Positions 34,932 to 45,600 of a stretch of 64,000 bases of DNA are shown piece by piece. The DNA lies in NCBI RefSeq assembly GCF_005844085.1, contig NZ_VCDI01000004.1, positions 1 through 64,000 on the forward strand. Direction: 5' to 3'. A model generated the notes under the pieces. It was given only the letters and a program-made list of their open reading frames with translations, ran no database searches and had not been told where the DNA came from. Every line of letters starts with the position of its first letter. Positions within the stretch are counted from its first letter, which is position 1. Source of the DNA: Lichenicoccus roseus (lineage in GTDB: Bacteria; Pseudomonadota; Alphaproteobacteria; Acetobacterales; Acetobacteraceae). Both the position numbers and the translations under genes were made by a program.

Positions 34932-35812
34932 GCTGCTCCTCCGGCTTGAACGGATGCGGGACCCCGTGGCAGCACGAAGCGCTGCATCGCGTGAGCCCAG
35001 CCATCCTCCTCATTGGTGTCGGTGACGAAATGTGCCGCCGCCGCGACCTCTTCGGTGGCATTCCCCATCGCGATCGAAACGCCCGCGATCTGCAGCATGG
35101 AGATATCGTTGCCCATGTCACCGATGCAGGCCATCTCGTCCGCGGGCACGCCGAGCAGGCCGGCCAGTCGCAGCGCCGCATTGCCCTTGTTGGCATCCGG
35201 ATGGGTGACATCGAGATAGTAGGACTGCGAGCGGTGGGCGTTCACGCGCTCGCCGAGCAGCGACTGCACATGCCGCTCGACGCGCTCGAGCAGATGATAA
35301 TCGGCACTCGATCCCATGATCTTGCCGATCCGGTGGTAATGGTTGGCGAAACTGTCCACAACCACCGGCTCCAGCCGCACCGCGCGATGCTCCTGCGCGA
35401 CATAGGCGCCCTCGGGGCGGCGTATCAGCCAGCGTCCCTCCGCGAACAGCCAGCTATCGACGCCGTGTTCGTCCAGTGTCTCGACCACGATCTGGGCGAC
35501 CTCCGGATCGAGCGCCATCGCCGCCACCAAGCTGCCATCGGGTGCCAGGATCTCGCCGCCGTTCAACCCGGCGCGCGGCGTGTCGATGGCAAGCGGTGCG
35601 AGGAACATGTCCATGCCGCGTGCCGGCCGGCTGCTGACCAGCGCCAGCCTGATGCCGGCCTCGCGCAACTGGCCGGCGGCGCGCAGGGCGGCGCGGGTCA
35701 GGTCCTTGGTGCGCGTCACCAGCGTTCCGTCGATATCCGACACCAGCAGCCTGATGCGGCTGGAGGGATCGGTCCGTCCCGGTTGCAGCGTCTTGTCGTC
35801 GAGCATGCTCAT
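34928..35812 (-). CDS. Cof-type HAD-IIB phosphatase, copy 1
   Basis: 294 residues. Motif I LVSDIDGTLVT, motif II LVSSRP, Lys in HPDANKGN and motif IV IGDMGND are intact, so it should be an active phosphatase. A 15-residue N-terminal extension precedes the fold. It is paired with the following paralogue and inserted between zwf and pgl. The substrate is unknown; erythrose-4-phosphate or lactone-derived side products are candidates by context only. The ATG overlaps the zwf stop (ATGA). Confidence 0.9.
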   Translation of the reverse strand: MSMLDDKTLQPGRTDPSSRIRLLVSDIDGTLVTRTKDLTRAALRAAGQLREAGIRLALVSSRPARGMDMFLAPLAIDTPRAGLNGGEILAPDGSLVAAMALDPEVAQIVVETLDEHGVDSWLFAEGRWLIRRPEGAYVAQEHRAVRLEPVVVDSFANHYHRIGKIMGSSADYHLLERVERHVQSLLGERVNAHRSQSYYLDVTHPDANKGNAALRLAGLLGVPADEMACIGDMGNDISMLQIAGVSIAMGNATEEVAAAAHFVTDTNEEDGWAHAMQRFVLPRGPASVQAGGAA

Positions 35813-37344
35813 GCGGTCAGCCTCAACCAGTGTCGTCCGTCGCGCGCAAGCAGTTCATCGGCCTCGGTTGGTCCGGGCCGACCGGCCTCGTATTGGCAGA
35901 CCTCGCCCTGGCTGGCCTGCCAGGCGTCGAGGATGGGCTGCACGACACGCCAGCCCATCTCGACGTTGTCGGCGCGCTGGAAGAGGGTGGCGTCGCCGAT
36001 AAGACAATCATAGATCAAGGTCTCGTAGCCGGTGCTGGGACCTTCCTGGAACCAGTCCGCGTAGTCGAACTTCATCCGCACGCCGCCAAGCTTGACCACC
36101 GGGCCGGGCAGTTTCGCCGAGAACTGCATCGTGACGCCTTCGCTCGGCTGGATCTGCAGCACCATGATATTCGGCGTGAGTTTCTCGACCGGCGTATCAC
36201 GGAACAAGGCATACGGCGCCTGCTTGAAATGCACCGCAATCTCGGTCTTGCGCAGCGTGAGACGCTTGCCTGTGCGCAGGTAGAACGGGACACCGGCCCA
36301 GCGCCAGTTGTCGATGCTGAGCTTCATCGCGACGAAGGTCTCGGTCTGGCTGTCCGGCGCAACGTCGGGCTCCTCCCGGTAGCCCGGTGTCGGACGACCG
36401 GCGATGGCGCCCGCGACATACTGGCCACGCACCGCGTCGCGATAGGTGGTCTCGTGGATCGCCGCCAGCACCTTGGACTTCTCGTCGCGCACCGCATCGG
36501 CGTCGAACGAAGCCGGCGCCTCCATCGCCACCATGGCGAGGAGCTGCATGATGTGGTTCGGCACCATGTCGCGCAGCGCCCCGGTGCCCTCGTAGAACCT
36601 GCCCCGCTTCTCGACACCGACCGTCTCGGCGGCGGTGATCTGCACGTGGTCGATATTCTGCCGGTTCCAGAGCGGCTCGAAGAAGCCGTTGGAGAAGCGC
36701 AGTGCCAGGATGTTCTGCACCGTCTCCTTCCCCAGATAGTGGTCGATCCGGTAGATCTGGCTTTCCTCGAGGCTCGCCAGCAGCTTGGCATTCAGCGCAC
36801 GCGCCGAGCCGAGGTCGGAGCCGAACGGCTTCTCGACCACCACGCGCCGGAAGCTCTGCTCGGTCTCGTGGGTGAGGTTGGCGGCGTCCAGCTGCGACAC
36901 GATCGTGCCGAAGAATCGCGCCGCCACGGCGAGATAGAACACGCAATTGCCGGTGCCGCATATCTCGGCCAGCCGCTGGTAGGTCGCCGGATCGTCGAAG
37001 CTGCCGCGCACGTAGGAGACGCGCTGGCAAAGCCAGTTCCACTCATCCTCCTGCAGCGTCACCGCGGTGGCGCGACGCTGCGCCACGAACTGCCGGATGG
37101 TGGCGCCGAGCTGCTCGCGCAGATGCTCAGTGTCCATCTCGGCCCAATCGACCGCGACGATGGAGAAATCCTGGTTGAGCAGGCCCGCACAGGTGAGGTT
37201 GTAGATCGCCGGCATCAGCAGGCGACGGGTAAGGTCGCCGCCGCCGCCGAAGATGATCATCGTACAGGGCGGAGCGGGCGTCGGCCGACCGGTATCGTCG
37301 TCCGACTGATCGCTCAGATTGACGGAGTTGGTCGGGACATCCAT
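35809..37344 (-). CDS. zwf: Glucose-6-phosphate 1-dehydrogenase
   Basis: 511 residues. The Rossmann start is IFGGGGDLTRRLLMPA, the active-site motif RIDHYLGKE carries the catalytic His/Lys region, and EKPFGSD is present. It oxidises glucose 6-phosphate to 6-phosphogluconolactone with NADP+ or NAD+. ATG 37344 is chosen over upstream in-frame codons because it leaves 8 bases after gnd's stop and a normal length; the N-terminal 27 residues are unusually Asp/Thr/Pro-rich. It is followed by the HAD gene with ATGA overlap. Confidence 0.95.
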   Translation of the reverse strand: MDVPTNSVNLSDQSDDDTGRPTPAPPCTMIIFGGGGDLTRRLLMPAIYNLTCAGLLNQDFSIVAVDWAEMDTEHLREQLGATIRQFVAQRRATAVTLQEDEWNWLCQRVSYVRGSFDDPATYQRLAEICGTGNCVFYLAVAARFFGTIVSQLDAANLTHETEQSFRRVVVEKPFGSDLGSARALNAKLLASLEESQIYRIDHYLGKETVQNILALRFSNGFFEPLWNRQNIDHVQITAAETVGVEKRGRFYEGTGALRDMVPNHIMQLLAMVAMEAPASFDADAVRDEKSKVLAAIHETTYRDAVRGQYVAGAIAGRPTPGYREEPDVAPDSQTETFVAMKLSIDNWRWAGVPFYLRTGKRLTLRKTEIAVHFKQAPYALFRDTPVEKLTPNIMVLQIQPSEGVTMQFSAKLPGPVVKLGGVRMKFDYADWFQEGPSTGYETLIYDCLIGDATLFQRADNVEMGWRVVQPILDAWQASQGEVCQYEAGRPGPTEADELLARDGRHWLRLTA

Positions 37345-37352
37345 GCCAGTGC

Positions 37353-38384
37353 CTACTTGACCTCCGAGACTTCGCCGCCATGCTTCTTCTCGGTGTGGTG
37401 CTGCTCGACATGGCCGCCGAACTGGAACCGCATCGCGGACAGCAGCTTCTCGGCATAGTTGTTGTCGGTGCGGCTGCGGAAGCGGGTGAACAGCGAGGCC
37501 GTTAGCACCGGCGCCGGCACTGCCTCCTCGATGGCCGCCTCGATGGTCCAGCGTCCCTCGCCGGAGTCCGCGACCTGGCCGGTGTAGTCGGACAGGCTCT
37601 CGTTCTTGGCGAGCGCTGATGCACACAGGTCGAGCAGCCAGGACGAGACCACGCTGCCACGGCGCCAGACCTCGGCGATGTCAGCCATGTTGAGGTCGAA
37701 CCGCTCGTCCTCCGGCAGGTCATGCGAGTTCTTGTTGCGCATGATGTCGAAGCCTTCCGCGTAGGCCTCCATCATCCCGTACTCGATGCCGTTGTGAACC
37801 ATCTTCACGAAATGCCCGGAGCCGGCCGGGCCGCAATGCAGGTAGCCCTGCTCGGCGCGTGCGTCGAGCTTGCGGTCGCTGTCTCGCCCGGTGGTGCGCT
37901 CGACCGAGCCCAGTCCGGGTGCAAGTGCCGACAGGATCGGGTCGATGGTGTCGACCGCCTTCTTGGCACCGCCGATCATCATGCAGTAGCCGCGCTCAAG
38001 GCCCCAGACGCCGCCCGAGGTGCCGACATCGACGTAATGGATGCCCTTCTCGCGCAGCACCTTGGCCCGGCGGATGTCATCCTTGTAGAAGCTGTTGCCG
38101 CCGTCGATGATGATGTCGCCGCTAGAAAGCTGCTCGGCCAGCGTGTTGATCGTGTCCTCGGTGATCTTGCCGGCCGGCAGCATCACCCATACCACCCGCG
38201 GCGACGTCAGCTTGGCCACCATGTCGGTGAGGCCATGCGCCTCGGAGCTGCCTTCGGCGCGCTCATGCACCTTGGTGACGACGTTCGGATCATGGTCGTA
38301 GAGCACGACCTCGTGGCCATGCCGCGAGAGCCGCACCGAAATGTTGCCGCCCATGCGGCCAAGACCGATGACGCCGATCTGCAT
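37353..38384 (-). CDS. gnd: 6-phosphogluconate dehydrogenase, short (GndA/YqeC) type
   Basis: 343 residues, about 130 shorter than the E. coli type. The Rossmann start is [12 protein letters not shown], followed by [10 protein letters not shown] and the catalytic region [21 protein letters not shown] with the conserved Lys and Asn. It oxidatively decarboxylates 6-phosphogluconate to ribulose 5-phosphate. The short form is often NAD+-preferring, and the residues after the second strand (YDHDPN) have the acidic residue expected for NAD+. A strong hairpin lies between tal-pgi and this gene, so its level may be set separately. Confidence 0.95.
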   Translation of the reverse strand: MQIGVIGLGRMGGNISVRLSRHGHEVVLYDHDPNVVTKVHERAEGSSEAHGLTDMVAKLTSPRVVWVMLPAGKITEDTINTLAEQLSSGDIIIDGGNSFYKDDIRRAKVLREKGIHYVDVGTSGGVWGLERGYCMMIGGAKKAVDTIDPILSALAPGLGSVERTTGRDSDRKLDARAEQGYLHCGPAGSGHFVKMVHNGIEYGMMEAYAEGFDIMRNKNSHDLPEDERFDLNMADIAEVWRRGSVVSSWLLDLCASALAKNESLSDYTGQVADSGEGRWTIEAAIEEAVPAPVLTASLFTRFRSRTDNNYAEKLLSAMRFQFGGHVEQHHTEKKHGGEVSEVK

Positions 38385-38422
38385 GAATGTCTCCGTCGCG
38401 ATGATGACTTAGAGAATAACGG

Positions 38423-38452
38423 TGCGGCCCGGCATGGTGGCGCCGGGCCGCA
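38423..38452 (-). terminator. Strong hairpin between tal-pgi and gnd
   Basis: An 11-bp perfect stem, TGCGGCCCGGC/GCCGGGCCGCA with an 8-base loop, lies 7 bases after the tal-pgi stop in the 74-base gap before gnd. On the minus strand it is followed by ACCGTTATTCT, modestly T-rich. It could be a partial terminator or a processing/stability element within the operon. Confidence 0.5.
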
Positions 38453-38458
38453 TTGGTG

Positions 38459-41335
38459 TCAGGCAGCAGCTTCGGAGGCGATCGCCTGGCCGAGGCGCTC
38501 GAGGCCGGCTGCAAGGTTGCCGTGGATGTGCACCCGCAGCGCCCTTCGGCCACGCTCGGCCAGCACGTCGAAATCGCCGCGCGCCTGCGCCGCCTTGACC
38601 ACGCCGAACGAGTATTTCTCGCCCGGCACCGAGAGGTCGGCGACATCGTCGGCGGTGATCTGCAGGAACACGCCACTGGCCGGACCACCCTTGTAGGCCT
38701 GGCCGGTGGAGTGCAGGAACCGCGGACCGAATTCGGCAGCGGTCGCCACCTTCTTCGCATCCCGGATTGCCAGCCGCGCGGTCTGGATCCACTGCCGCGT
38801 CTCGGTGTCGCGCTGGATGTAGGCCAGCAGCGCCACGTAGTCGCCCGCCTTGACGCGGCCGAACTGCGACTTCAGCACCGCATTGAGCGAGCTGCCGTCC
38901 AGCGCCTTGGCGTTGGTCGGATCGGCGAAGAAGCTGAAATCGCCGTCGCGGCCGAACGGCGTCTCCTGGGGAAGCGAGCCGCTCTTGCTGTAGGCGTCGG
39001 TCAGCTTGCGCGTCTCGATCTTGCTGGCCTCCACGTCCGGCTGATCGAAGGCATTGATGCCGATGATCGCGCCGGCGACCGCGGTCGCGAACTCCCAGCG
39101 GAAGAATTCCTGCACGATCTGCACCGGGCTGCCGATGGTGATCGACACCACCGGATGACCGGCCTGCTGCAGCACTTCGATCGCCTTGTCCTGCGCCGCA
39201 TCGGGGGCGTCCGACAGGCGAAGATAGGCAAACACCCGGTCGTGACCGTAATGCTCGGGCGGGGCCAGCGTCTCGCCATCGATCGGGATCAGGCCAAGAC
39301 CGTTCTTGCCGGTGCTCTCCGCCATCAGCTGCTCGAGCCAGGCGCCGAGATCGTAGATCGCCGGCGAGGCGACGATGGTCACCTTGTCGCGGCCGTGCTT
39401 CGCGGCCACGCCCAGGACTGTACCGAGTTGAACACCCGGGTTCTGCAGCGGCGGCGTGCCCGAGCCGCAGGCGTAGGCCATGCGCTGCCCGCTCTCGAGG
39501 AACTCGTGCAGGTCGAGGCCCATGGCCGCCGCCGGCACCAGCCCGAAATTCGACAGCACAGAATAGCGGCCGCCGATCTGCTTCTGGCCGTGGAAGATCT
39601 TCCAGAAGCGATCCGACTTCGCGACCTCTTCCATGTGCGAGCCGGGGTCGGTCACCGCGACGAAATGACTGCCGACCTTGTCGTCTCCGACCGCCCTGCG
39701 CGCCGCCTCGAAGAAATACGCCTTCAGGATGTTCGGCTCGAGGGTGCCGCCCGACTTCGAGCTGACGATGAACAGAGTGCTGGCGAGATCGACCTTGTTC
39801 TCGAATGCCTTCACCTGCTGCGGATCGGTGCTGTCCAGCACATGCAGCGTCGGATAGCCGCCGCGCTTTCCGAAGGTCTCCGCCAGCACTTCCGGGCCGA
39901 GGCTCGAACCGCCCATGCCGAGCAGAAGGATATCGCTGAAGCCACGCTCCTTCACCTCGCGCTGGAAGCTGGTCAGCTCGTCGATATGGCTGATCCGCTC
40001 GTCGATGATGTCGAGCCAGATCAGCCAGTCGGCCTCGTCCTTGCCGGTCCAGACCGAGGCGTCGCGCTCCCAGATGCGGCGCACCGTGCCGTCCTTACGC
40101 CAGGCATCGAGGCTTGCCTTCACCGCCTCGTCGAGATCGGACGGCAGGCTGATCTTGGCGCTGTTCAGCCTAGCGCCGGCCAGTGCCACCTGCTTGGCTG
40201 CCACCGCTCCAAGCAACTGGTCGAAGCTGTCGGCGAAGGCGGAGACGCCGTCGGCAACCAGCTTCGACGTAACGCCCGGCAGGTCGAGCCCGAGCCGGTC
40301 GGCTTCCGCCAGCACATGCTTTGCGCCCTCGATATCCTCGGTCAGCGAATTGCGCGCCATGCCGTGGTCACGGAACGCATCCATCGTCGCCGGCGGCATG
40401 GTGTTGACGGTGTCGGCGCCTATCAGTTCCTCGACATACAACACGTCGCTGTACGCCTTGTCCTTGGTGCCGGTGCTGGCCCAGAGCAGTCGCTGCGGAT
40501 TGGCCTTCGCCTTCAGCAGGGTCTGCCAGCGCTCGCTCCTGGAGACCTCGAGATAATGCTGGTAGGCCATCTTCGCATTCGCGATGGCGACCTTGCCGCG
40601 CACCGCCTTCAGGGCAGCGCTCTCCGGATCGTTCTTGGCAAGCCGGTCATCGATCTTCTTGTCGATCAGACCGTCGATACGGCTGACGAAGAACGAGGCG
40701 ACGCTGGCGATATGGCTGATATCGAGCCCCTTGCCGTGGCGCTCCTCCAGACCCGAGATGTAAGCCTCGAGAACCTTCTTGTAGGCGTCGAGAGAGAACA
40801 GCAGCGTTACGTTGACATTGATGCCGTCGGCGATGGCCGCGCGCACCGCCGGCACACCCGGCTCGGTGCCCGGGATCTTGACCATCAGGTTCGGCCGGTC
40901 GACCGTCTTCCACAGGCGCTTTGCCTCGGCGATGGTCTCGTCGGTGCGCATGCCGAGATAGGGCGAGACCTCCAGGCTGACATAGCCGTCGAGGCCCTTG
41001 GTCTCGTCCCAGACCGGCTTCAGCACCCCGGTCGCCTCGCGTATGTCGTCGATCGCCATCGTCTCGTAGATGTCGCTCGCTGTCGCGTTGCCCTTACTGG
41101 CCAGCGCCTTGAACTGGTCGTCGTAGTCGGTGCCATGCCCCATCGCCTTCTCGAAGATGGCGGGGTTGGAGGTGACGCCCTTCAGGCGGTCCTTCTCGAC
41201 CAGCCCGGCCAGGCTGCCGTTCTGCACGAACGATCGCTGGATGAAGTCGAGCCAGGGCGACTGCCCGAACTTCTCCAGGGTCTGCAGCGGATTGCCCGCT
41301 TCCTGGGCGCCCGGCGTCTTCTGTACTACGTTCAT
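38459..41335 (-). CDS. tal-pgi: Bifunctional transaldolase / glucose-6-phosphate isomerase
   Basis: 958 residues, a natural fusion known from acetic acid bacteria and relatives. The transaldolase half (about 1-370) has LKGVTSNPAIFEKAM and the Schiff-base Lys in VKIPGT. The isomerase half (about 400-958) has LLGMGGSSLGPEVL, the phosphate-binding SSKSGGT and a C-terminal region with the expected Glu/His/Lys sites. It links fructose 6-phosphate, erythrose 4-phosphate, sedoheptulose 7-phosphate and glucose 6-phosphate. AAGGAG lies 7 bases before the ATG. The transketolase that should supply its substrates is broken immediately upstream, so a second transketolase must exist elsewhere. Confidence 0.95.
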   Translation of the reverse strand: MNVVQKTPGAQEAGNPLQTLEKFGQSPWLDFIQRSFVQNGSLAGLVEKDRLKGVTSNPAIFEKAMGHGTDYDDQFKALASKGNATASDIYETMAIDDIREATGVLKPVWDETKGLDGYVSLEVSPYLGMRTDETIAEAKRLWKTVDRPNLMVKIPGTEPGVPAVRAAIADGINVNVTLLFSLDAYKKVLEAYISGLEERHGKGLDISHIASVASFFVSRIDGLIDKKIDDRLAKNDPESAALKAVRGKVAIANAKMAYQHYLEVSRSERWQTLLKAKANPQRLLWASTGTKDKAYSDVLYVEELIGADTVNTMPPATMDAFRDHGMARNSLTEDIEGAKHVLAEADRLGLDLPGVTSKLVADGVSAFADSFDQLLGAVAAKQVALAGARLNSAKISLPSDLDEAVKASLDAWRKDGTVRRIWERDASVWTGKDEADWLIWLDIIDERISHIDELTSFQREVKERGFSDILLLGMGGSSLGPEVLAETFGKRGGYPTLHVLDSTDPQQVKAFENKVDLASTLFIVSSKSGGTLEPNILKAYFFEAARRAVGDDKVGSHFVAVTDPGSHMEEVAKSDRFWKIFHGQKQIGGRYSVLSNFGLVPAAAMGLDLHEFLESGQRMAYACGSGTPPLQNPGVQLGTVLGVAAKHGRDKVTIVASPAIYDLGAWLEQLMAESTGKNGLGLIPIDGETLAPPEHYGHDRVFAYLRLSDAPDAAQDKAIEVLQQAGHPVVSITIGSPVQIVQEFFRWEFATAVAGAIIGINAFDQPDVEASKIETRKLTDAYSKSGSLPQETPFGRDGDFSFFADPTNAKALDGSSLNAVLKSQFGRVKAGDYVALLAYIQRDTETRQWIQTARLAIRDAKKVATAAEFGPRFLHSTGQAYKGGPASGVFLQITADDVADLSVPGEKYSFGVVKAAQARGDFDVLAERGRRALRVHIHGNLAAGLERLGQAIASEAAA

Positions 41336-42399
41336 GGGAGCTCCTTGTGATTGGCTCTTGTTGTCGACCGGCCCTCGGGCCGCTTTGGATCTGTTCGCCT
41401 GCTTGCGCGCTGCCTCGAGGACCGTCCCGGGCGTAAATCCGGACTACTGCAGCCCGGGAAGCGGTGCCGACGGCCGAAGGTGCGCATGAGGATCAAGCTG
41501 CAGGTGGTGCCGGCATGGCGTTCCCAGACAGGCGCCGCCGCCTGCTCTATCACCACCCGTCCGGTCGCCTCCGGTCGAAGCCCGGCCTCACGATACGACT
41601 GCTCCTGCTGCTGGAACAACTCCCGGCACGGCAGCGGCACCACGCGGGCCTTGATATCCTCGCCACGCAGCGTCTCGATGGTCCCCATCGCCAGGCCGGG
41701 CTCGGTGCCGGTGGCGATCAGGATGACGTCCGGGGTGCCGTTGCCGTCTGCCAGGAGATAGCTGCTCCGGGCCGGACCGGAGACGGCCGCATGCCTGCCG
41801 CGGTCCATGGTCGGCATCGGCTGGCGGCTCAGGATCAGCGCGACGGGCTGCTCCTTCAGCGGCACGACGACCCGCCAGGCCCCGGCCACCTCATCGCCAT
41901 CGCCATCGCGGATGGTCAGCAGGCCCAGCCGACCGGTGGTGGTCTCGACGATGGAGGTGGAGCGGTATCCGGGATGGCCCGGGGTCTCGCTGCCGGCCTG
42001 GCGAGGCTTATGCAGGTCATCCAGGGTCGGTGCCGGAGCGCCCTTCGCGGTCGGCTGGCCGTCCTGGCCCTCGTCACGGATCTCCTCCAAGCCGCACAGG
42101 GAGATCAGCGAGTTGAGCAGCATCGATGCGTGCCCGGCCGGGAGCACGGAGCGGTCGCGACCCGGCCAGCGCGGCTCGGCGGGATCGTAGGAGAGCACGT
42201 TCTGCCAGGGCGTTTGGGCAACCGGCGCAAGGCTCATCGGGGTGCAGGAATGGCCGGACCTCGCATCCTGCACGGCATCCATGGACAAGGTGCGGGTCGT
42301 ATCGATACCGAGTTCTTCGATCCCGCCGGCGCCGGGAAATTCGGCATCGGTTGCGGCGAGGGATCGGGGACGCCCGGGAGGATCCGTCACTGTCCGCAT
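41332..42399 (-). pseudogene. tkt: Decayed transketolase (internal deletion, frameshift, stop)
   Basis: The open frame of 355 codons matches two ends of transketolase only. Residues about 29-159 match the N-terminus (TLSMDAVQDARSGH, RDRSVLPAGHASML, TPGHPG, VETTTGRLG). After a join near 41920, residues about 163-310 match the C-terminal domain (PVALILSRQ, PDVILIATGTE, IKARVVPLP). About 360 residues holding the thiamine-diphosphate site are missing. Near 41475 one base is lost: the other frame continues PSAPLPGLQ, then a TAG at 41444-41446, then GFTPGTVLEAARKQ, clearly the old C-terminus. Normally invariant GHPGAP has become GHSCTP. It heads the tal-pgi operon. It is not expected to be active. 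Confidence 0.88.
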
Positions 42400-42642
42400 G
42401 AAATGCTCTGTTCTCCCTGATCGATCACGCCAGCCGCGTCTGCCTGATGCCTGCGTGGACCAGGATGGATCCCCCGCCTGAGGGTAGCAAGTCATTGCGG
42501 GGCACCCGCCCTGGTTCGCCAGGGTGATGCTGGCACGGAAACGCATCGGCCAGCATGACGCCCGTACGAAATCAGAGGGAGGACGATCACGAAGTCTCGA
42601 TGCCGCAACCCTTGCCAAGCCGATGCATGGGCTGGCTCGATC
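42400..42642 (-). promoter_or_regulatory. Gap holding the likely promoter of the pentose-phosphate operon
   Basis: 243 bases between the RND pump stop and the transketolase relic start, both on the minus strand. It contains two hairpins: CCCTGG-TTCG-CCAGGG (42509-42524) and ATGCTGGC...GCCAGCAT (42527-42534 with 42549-42556). They could end the pump transcript or shape a leader RNA. No promoter boxes were identified with confidence, and no gene is seen. Confidence 0.4.
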
Positions 42643-45600
42643 TCAGGGGTGGCTGGGATCGTGCGGTGCCCGATGCGGCGGCCTTGCCTCGCCGATGCCG
42701 AGCTTGCGGTGGAACCACTCGCGCACGGTCTGGAACGTCACGTACAGCATCGGGATGATGAAGATGCCGACGCCGCTGGCCGCCAGCATGCCGGCGAACA
42801 CCGGCGTGCCGACGTCGCGACGGCTGATCTGCGCAGCCCCGGTTGCGGTCACCAACGGCAGCAGGCCCAGGATGAAGGCGAACGAGGTCATCATGACGGC
42901 ACGGAACCGCATATGCGCGCCCTGCTTTGCCGCCTCCACGATGCTGTCCCCCGCCTCCCGCCGCTCCTTGGCGAATTCGACGATCAGGATGCCGTTCTTG
43001 GCGGACAGCGCAATCAGCACCACCAGGCCGATCTGGGCGTAGAGATCGAGCGACAGCCCGGCCAGAACGATGCCGATCATGGCGCCGAGCACGCCGACCG
43101 CCACCGACATCAGCACCGGGATCGGGATGATCCAGCTCTCGTAGAGCGCCACCAGGAACAGGAAGGCGAACAGCAGCGACATCGCCAGGATAATGCCGGT
43201 CTTGCCGCTCGCCTGGACCTCCTGGTAGGCCGTGCTGGTCCACTCGTAGTCGTAGCCGGTCTGCAACGTCTGCTTCGAGATCGTCGCCATCGCGTCGAGA
43301 GCGGTGCCCGACGACACCCCCGGCGCCGGGCCGCCATTCACGGTGATCGCCCGGTAGTTGTTGTAGCGGGTGATCGCCTGCGGACCGGTGATGATCTTCT
43401 CGGTGGCCAGCGAGCGCAGCGGCACGGTGCCGCCGCTGCTGTTGCGCACATAGATCGACCACAGGTCGTCGATCTTGGAGCGGTTGCGCGCCTCCGCCTG
43501 CACGTTGACCTGCCAGACCCGGCCGAACAGGTTGAAGTCGTTGACATAGTCGCTGCCGAGCGTGTCCTGCAGGGCGGTGAAGATGTCGTTCACGCTGACG
43601 CCGAGCGCCTGTGCCTTGACGCGATCGATGTCCAGATAGATCGACGGATTGCTGGCGGTGAAGGTGGAGAACACCCGCGCCAGCCGGTGGTCGGCATTCG
43701 CCGAGGCCAGCAGGCCGTTCATGGCGGCGCCGAGCTGCGTCGGATCCTGTCCCTCCAGCCCCTCGAGCTCGTACTCGAAGCCACCGCCGGGCGAGAGGCC
43801 GATGATCGGCGGCAGGTTGAACGGGAAGATCGTCGCCTGCCGGATATTCTGCGACTGCCCGAACACGTCACGTAGCAGCGACTGCACGTTGGTGGCCGCC
43901 GTGGTGCGCTGGTCGAACGGTTTGAGCCTGGTGAACACGAAACCGGCGTTCGGCTCCTGCACGGTATCGAGGAACGAGTAGCCGATCACCCCGAAGGTGT
44001 GCAGCGCGCCGGGCAGGGCTGCATCCATCTTCTCGACCTGGGCCACAACGCCGCTGGTGCGCGCCACCGAGGCGCCGTCCGGCAGCTGCACGTTGGTGAA
44101 GAAGCCACCCTGGTCCTCCTCGGGCAGGAAGCCGAGCGGCAGGTGGCCCTGGATCACGAAGATGCCGAAGGCGCACAGCGCCACCACCAGCACGCCGCCG
44201 AGGGCGAAGCGCAGCAGTCGGGCCACGACGCGCGAGTAGCCGTTGCGGGTATGGTCGATGCCGTTCAGCACCCGGCCCATGATCCCCCGCCTCGGCCCGG
44301 TATGGCGCAGGAACACGCCGCACAGGGCGGGCGACAGCGTCAGCGCGTTCAGCGCCGAGATCAGCATGGCGATGCAGATGGTGACCGCGAACTGCTGGAA
44401 CAGCACGCCGGACAGACCCGGGATGAAGGCGAGCGGAACGAACACGGACAGCAGCACCAGGGTGATGGCGATGATCGGACCGGTGATCTGGGTCATCGCC
44501 TTGTGCGTCGCCTGTGCGGGCGACAGCTCCGGCTCCTCCTCCATCACACGCTCCACGTTCTCCACCACCACGATGGCGTCATCCACCACGATGCCGATCG
44601 CCAGCACCATGGCGAGCAGCGAGACGGTATTGGCCGAGAAGCCGAGCGCCGACATGCCGGCGAATGCGCCGATCAGGCTGACTGGCACCGCGCAGGTCGG
44701 AATGATGGTGGCGCGCACGCTGCCGAGGAACAGGAACACCACGATGACGACGAGGACGAAGGCCTCGAATACCGTCTTGAGCACCTCATGCACGGTGTCG
44801 TGCACGAAGTCGGTGCTGTCGTAGGTCACGTTGTAGGCAAGCCCGGGCGGGAAGCGGCCGGACAACCGCGTCAGCAACGACTTGATGGTGGCAGCGGTGT
44901 TGAGCGCGTTGGCGCCCGGGGCGAGATAGATCGCCAGCGCCACCGACGGCTTCTGGTCGAAGCGGGATTCTGAATCCAGCGTCTGCGCGCCGAGCTCGAG
45001 CCGCGCCACATCCTTCAGCTTGAGCGACGAGCCGTCCGGGTTGGCGCGTATCACGATCTCGCCGAACTGCTGCGTGGTCACCAGCCGGCCCTGCGTCTGC
45101 ACGTTGAGCTGGTACTGCTGGTCGGGCCCTGCCGGCCGCGCGCCGATGCGTCCGACCGCCGCAACCTGGCTCTGCGACGTGATCGCGCTGGTGATGTCGG
45201 TCGGCGACAGGCCGAGCTGCACCAGCCGGTTGTTGTCGAACCAGACGCGCATCGAGTATTTCTGCCGCGACAGCAGCGACGCCTGGCCGACGCCGGTGGT
45301 GCGGCTGACCTCATCGATGATGTTGATCGTCATGTAGTTGGCGATGAACAGCGGCTTGAACTTGCCAGTCGGGCTGTAGAAGTTCACGAACATCAGGATC
45401 GCCGACGAGCGCTTCTGTACCGTCAGCCCCTCGGCATCCACCGTTGCCGGCAACTCTGCCTCGGCGGTCTGCACGCGGTTCAGCACGTTGACGGTGTCGA
45501 TGTCGGGATTGGTGCCGAGCAGGAAGCTGACGGTTAGATTGTACGAGCCGTCGTTGCCGCTGACCGACCGCATGTAGATCATCTTGTCGACGCCGACGAC

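Noticed and set aside
38453-41350. 965-codon open frame antisense to tal-pgi
   Set aside because: Its translation is rich in Arg, Gly, His and Gln without any domain, while the opposite strand encodes an unmistakable transaldolase-isomerase. Long antisense frames are normal in GC-rich DNA.
42649-43875. 408-codon plus-strand frame opposite the RND pump
   Set aside because: It is a His/Arg/Gln-rich shadow of the pump; the pump's proton-relay and loop motifs are clear on the minus strand.
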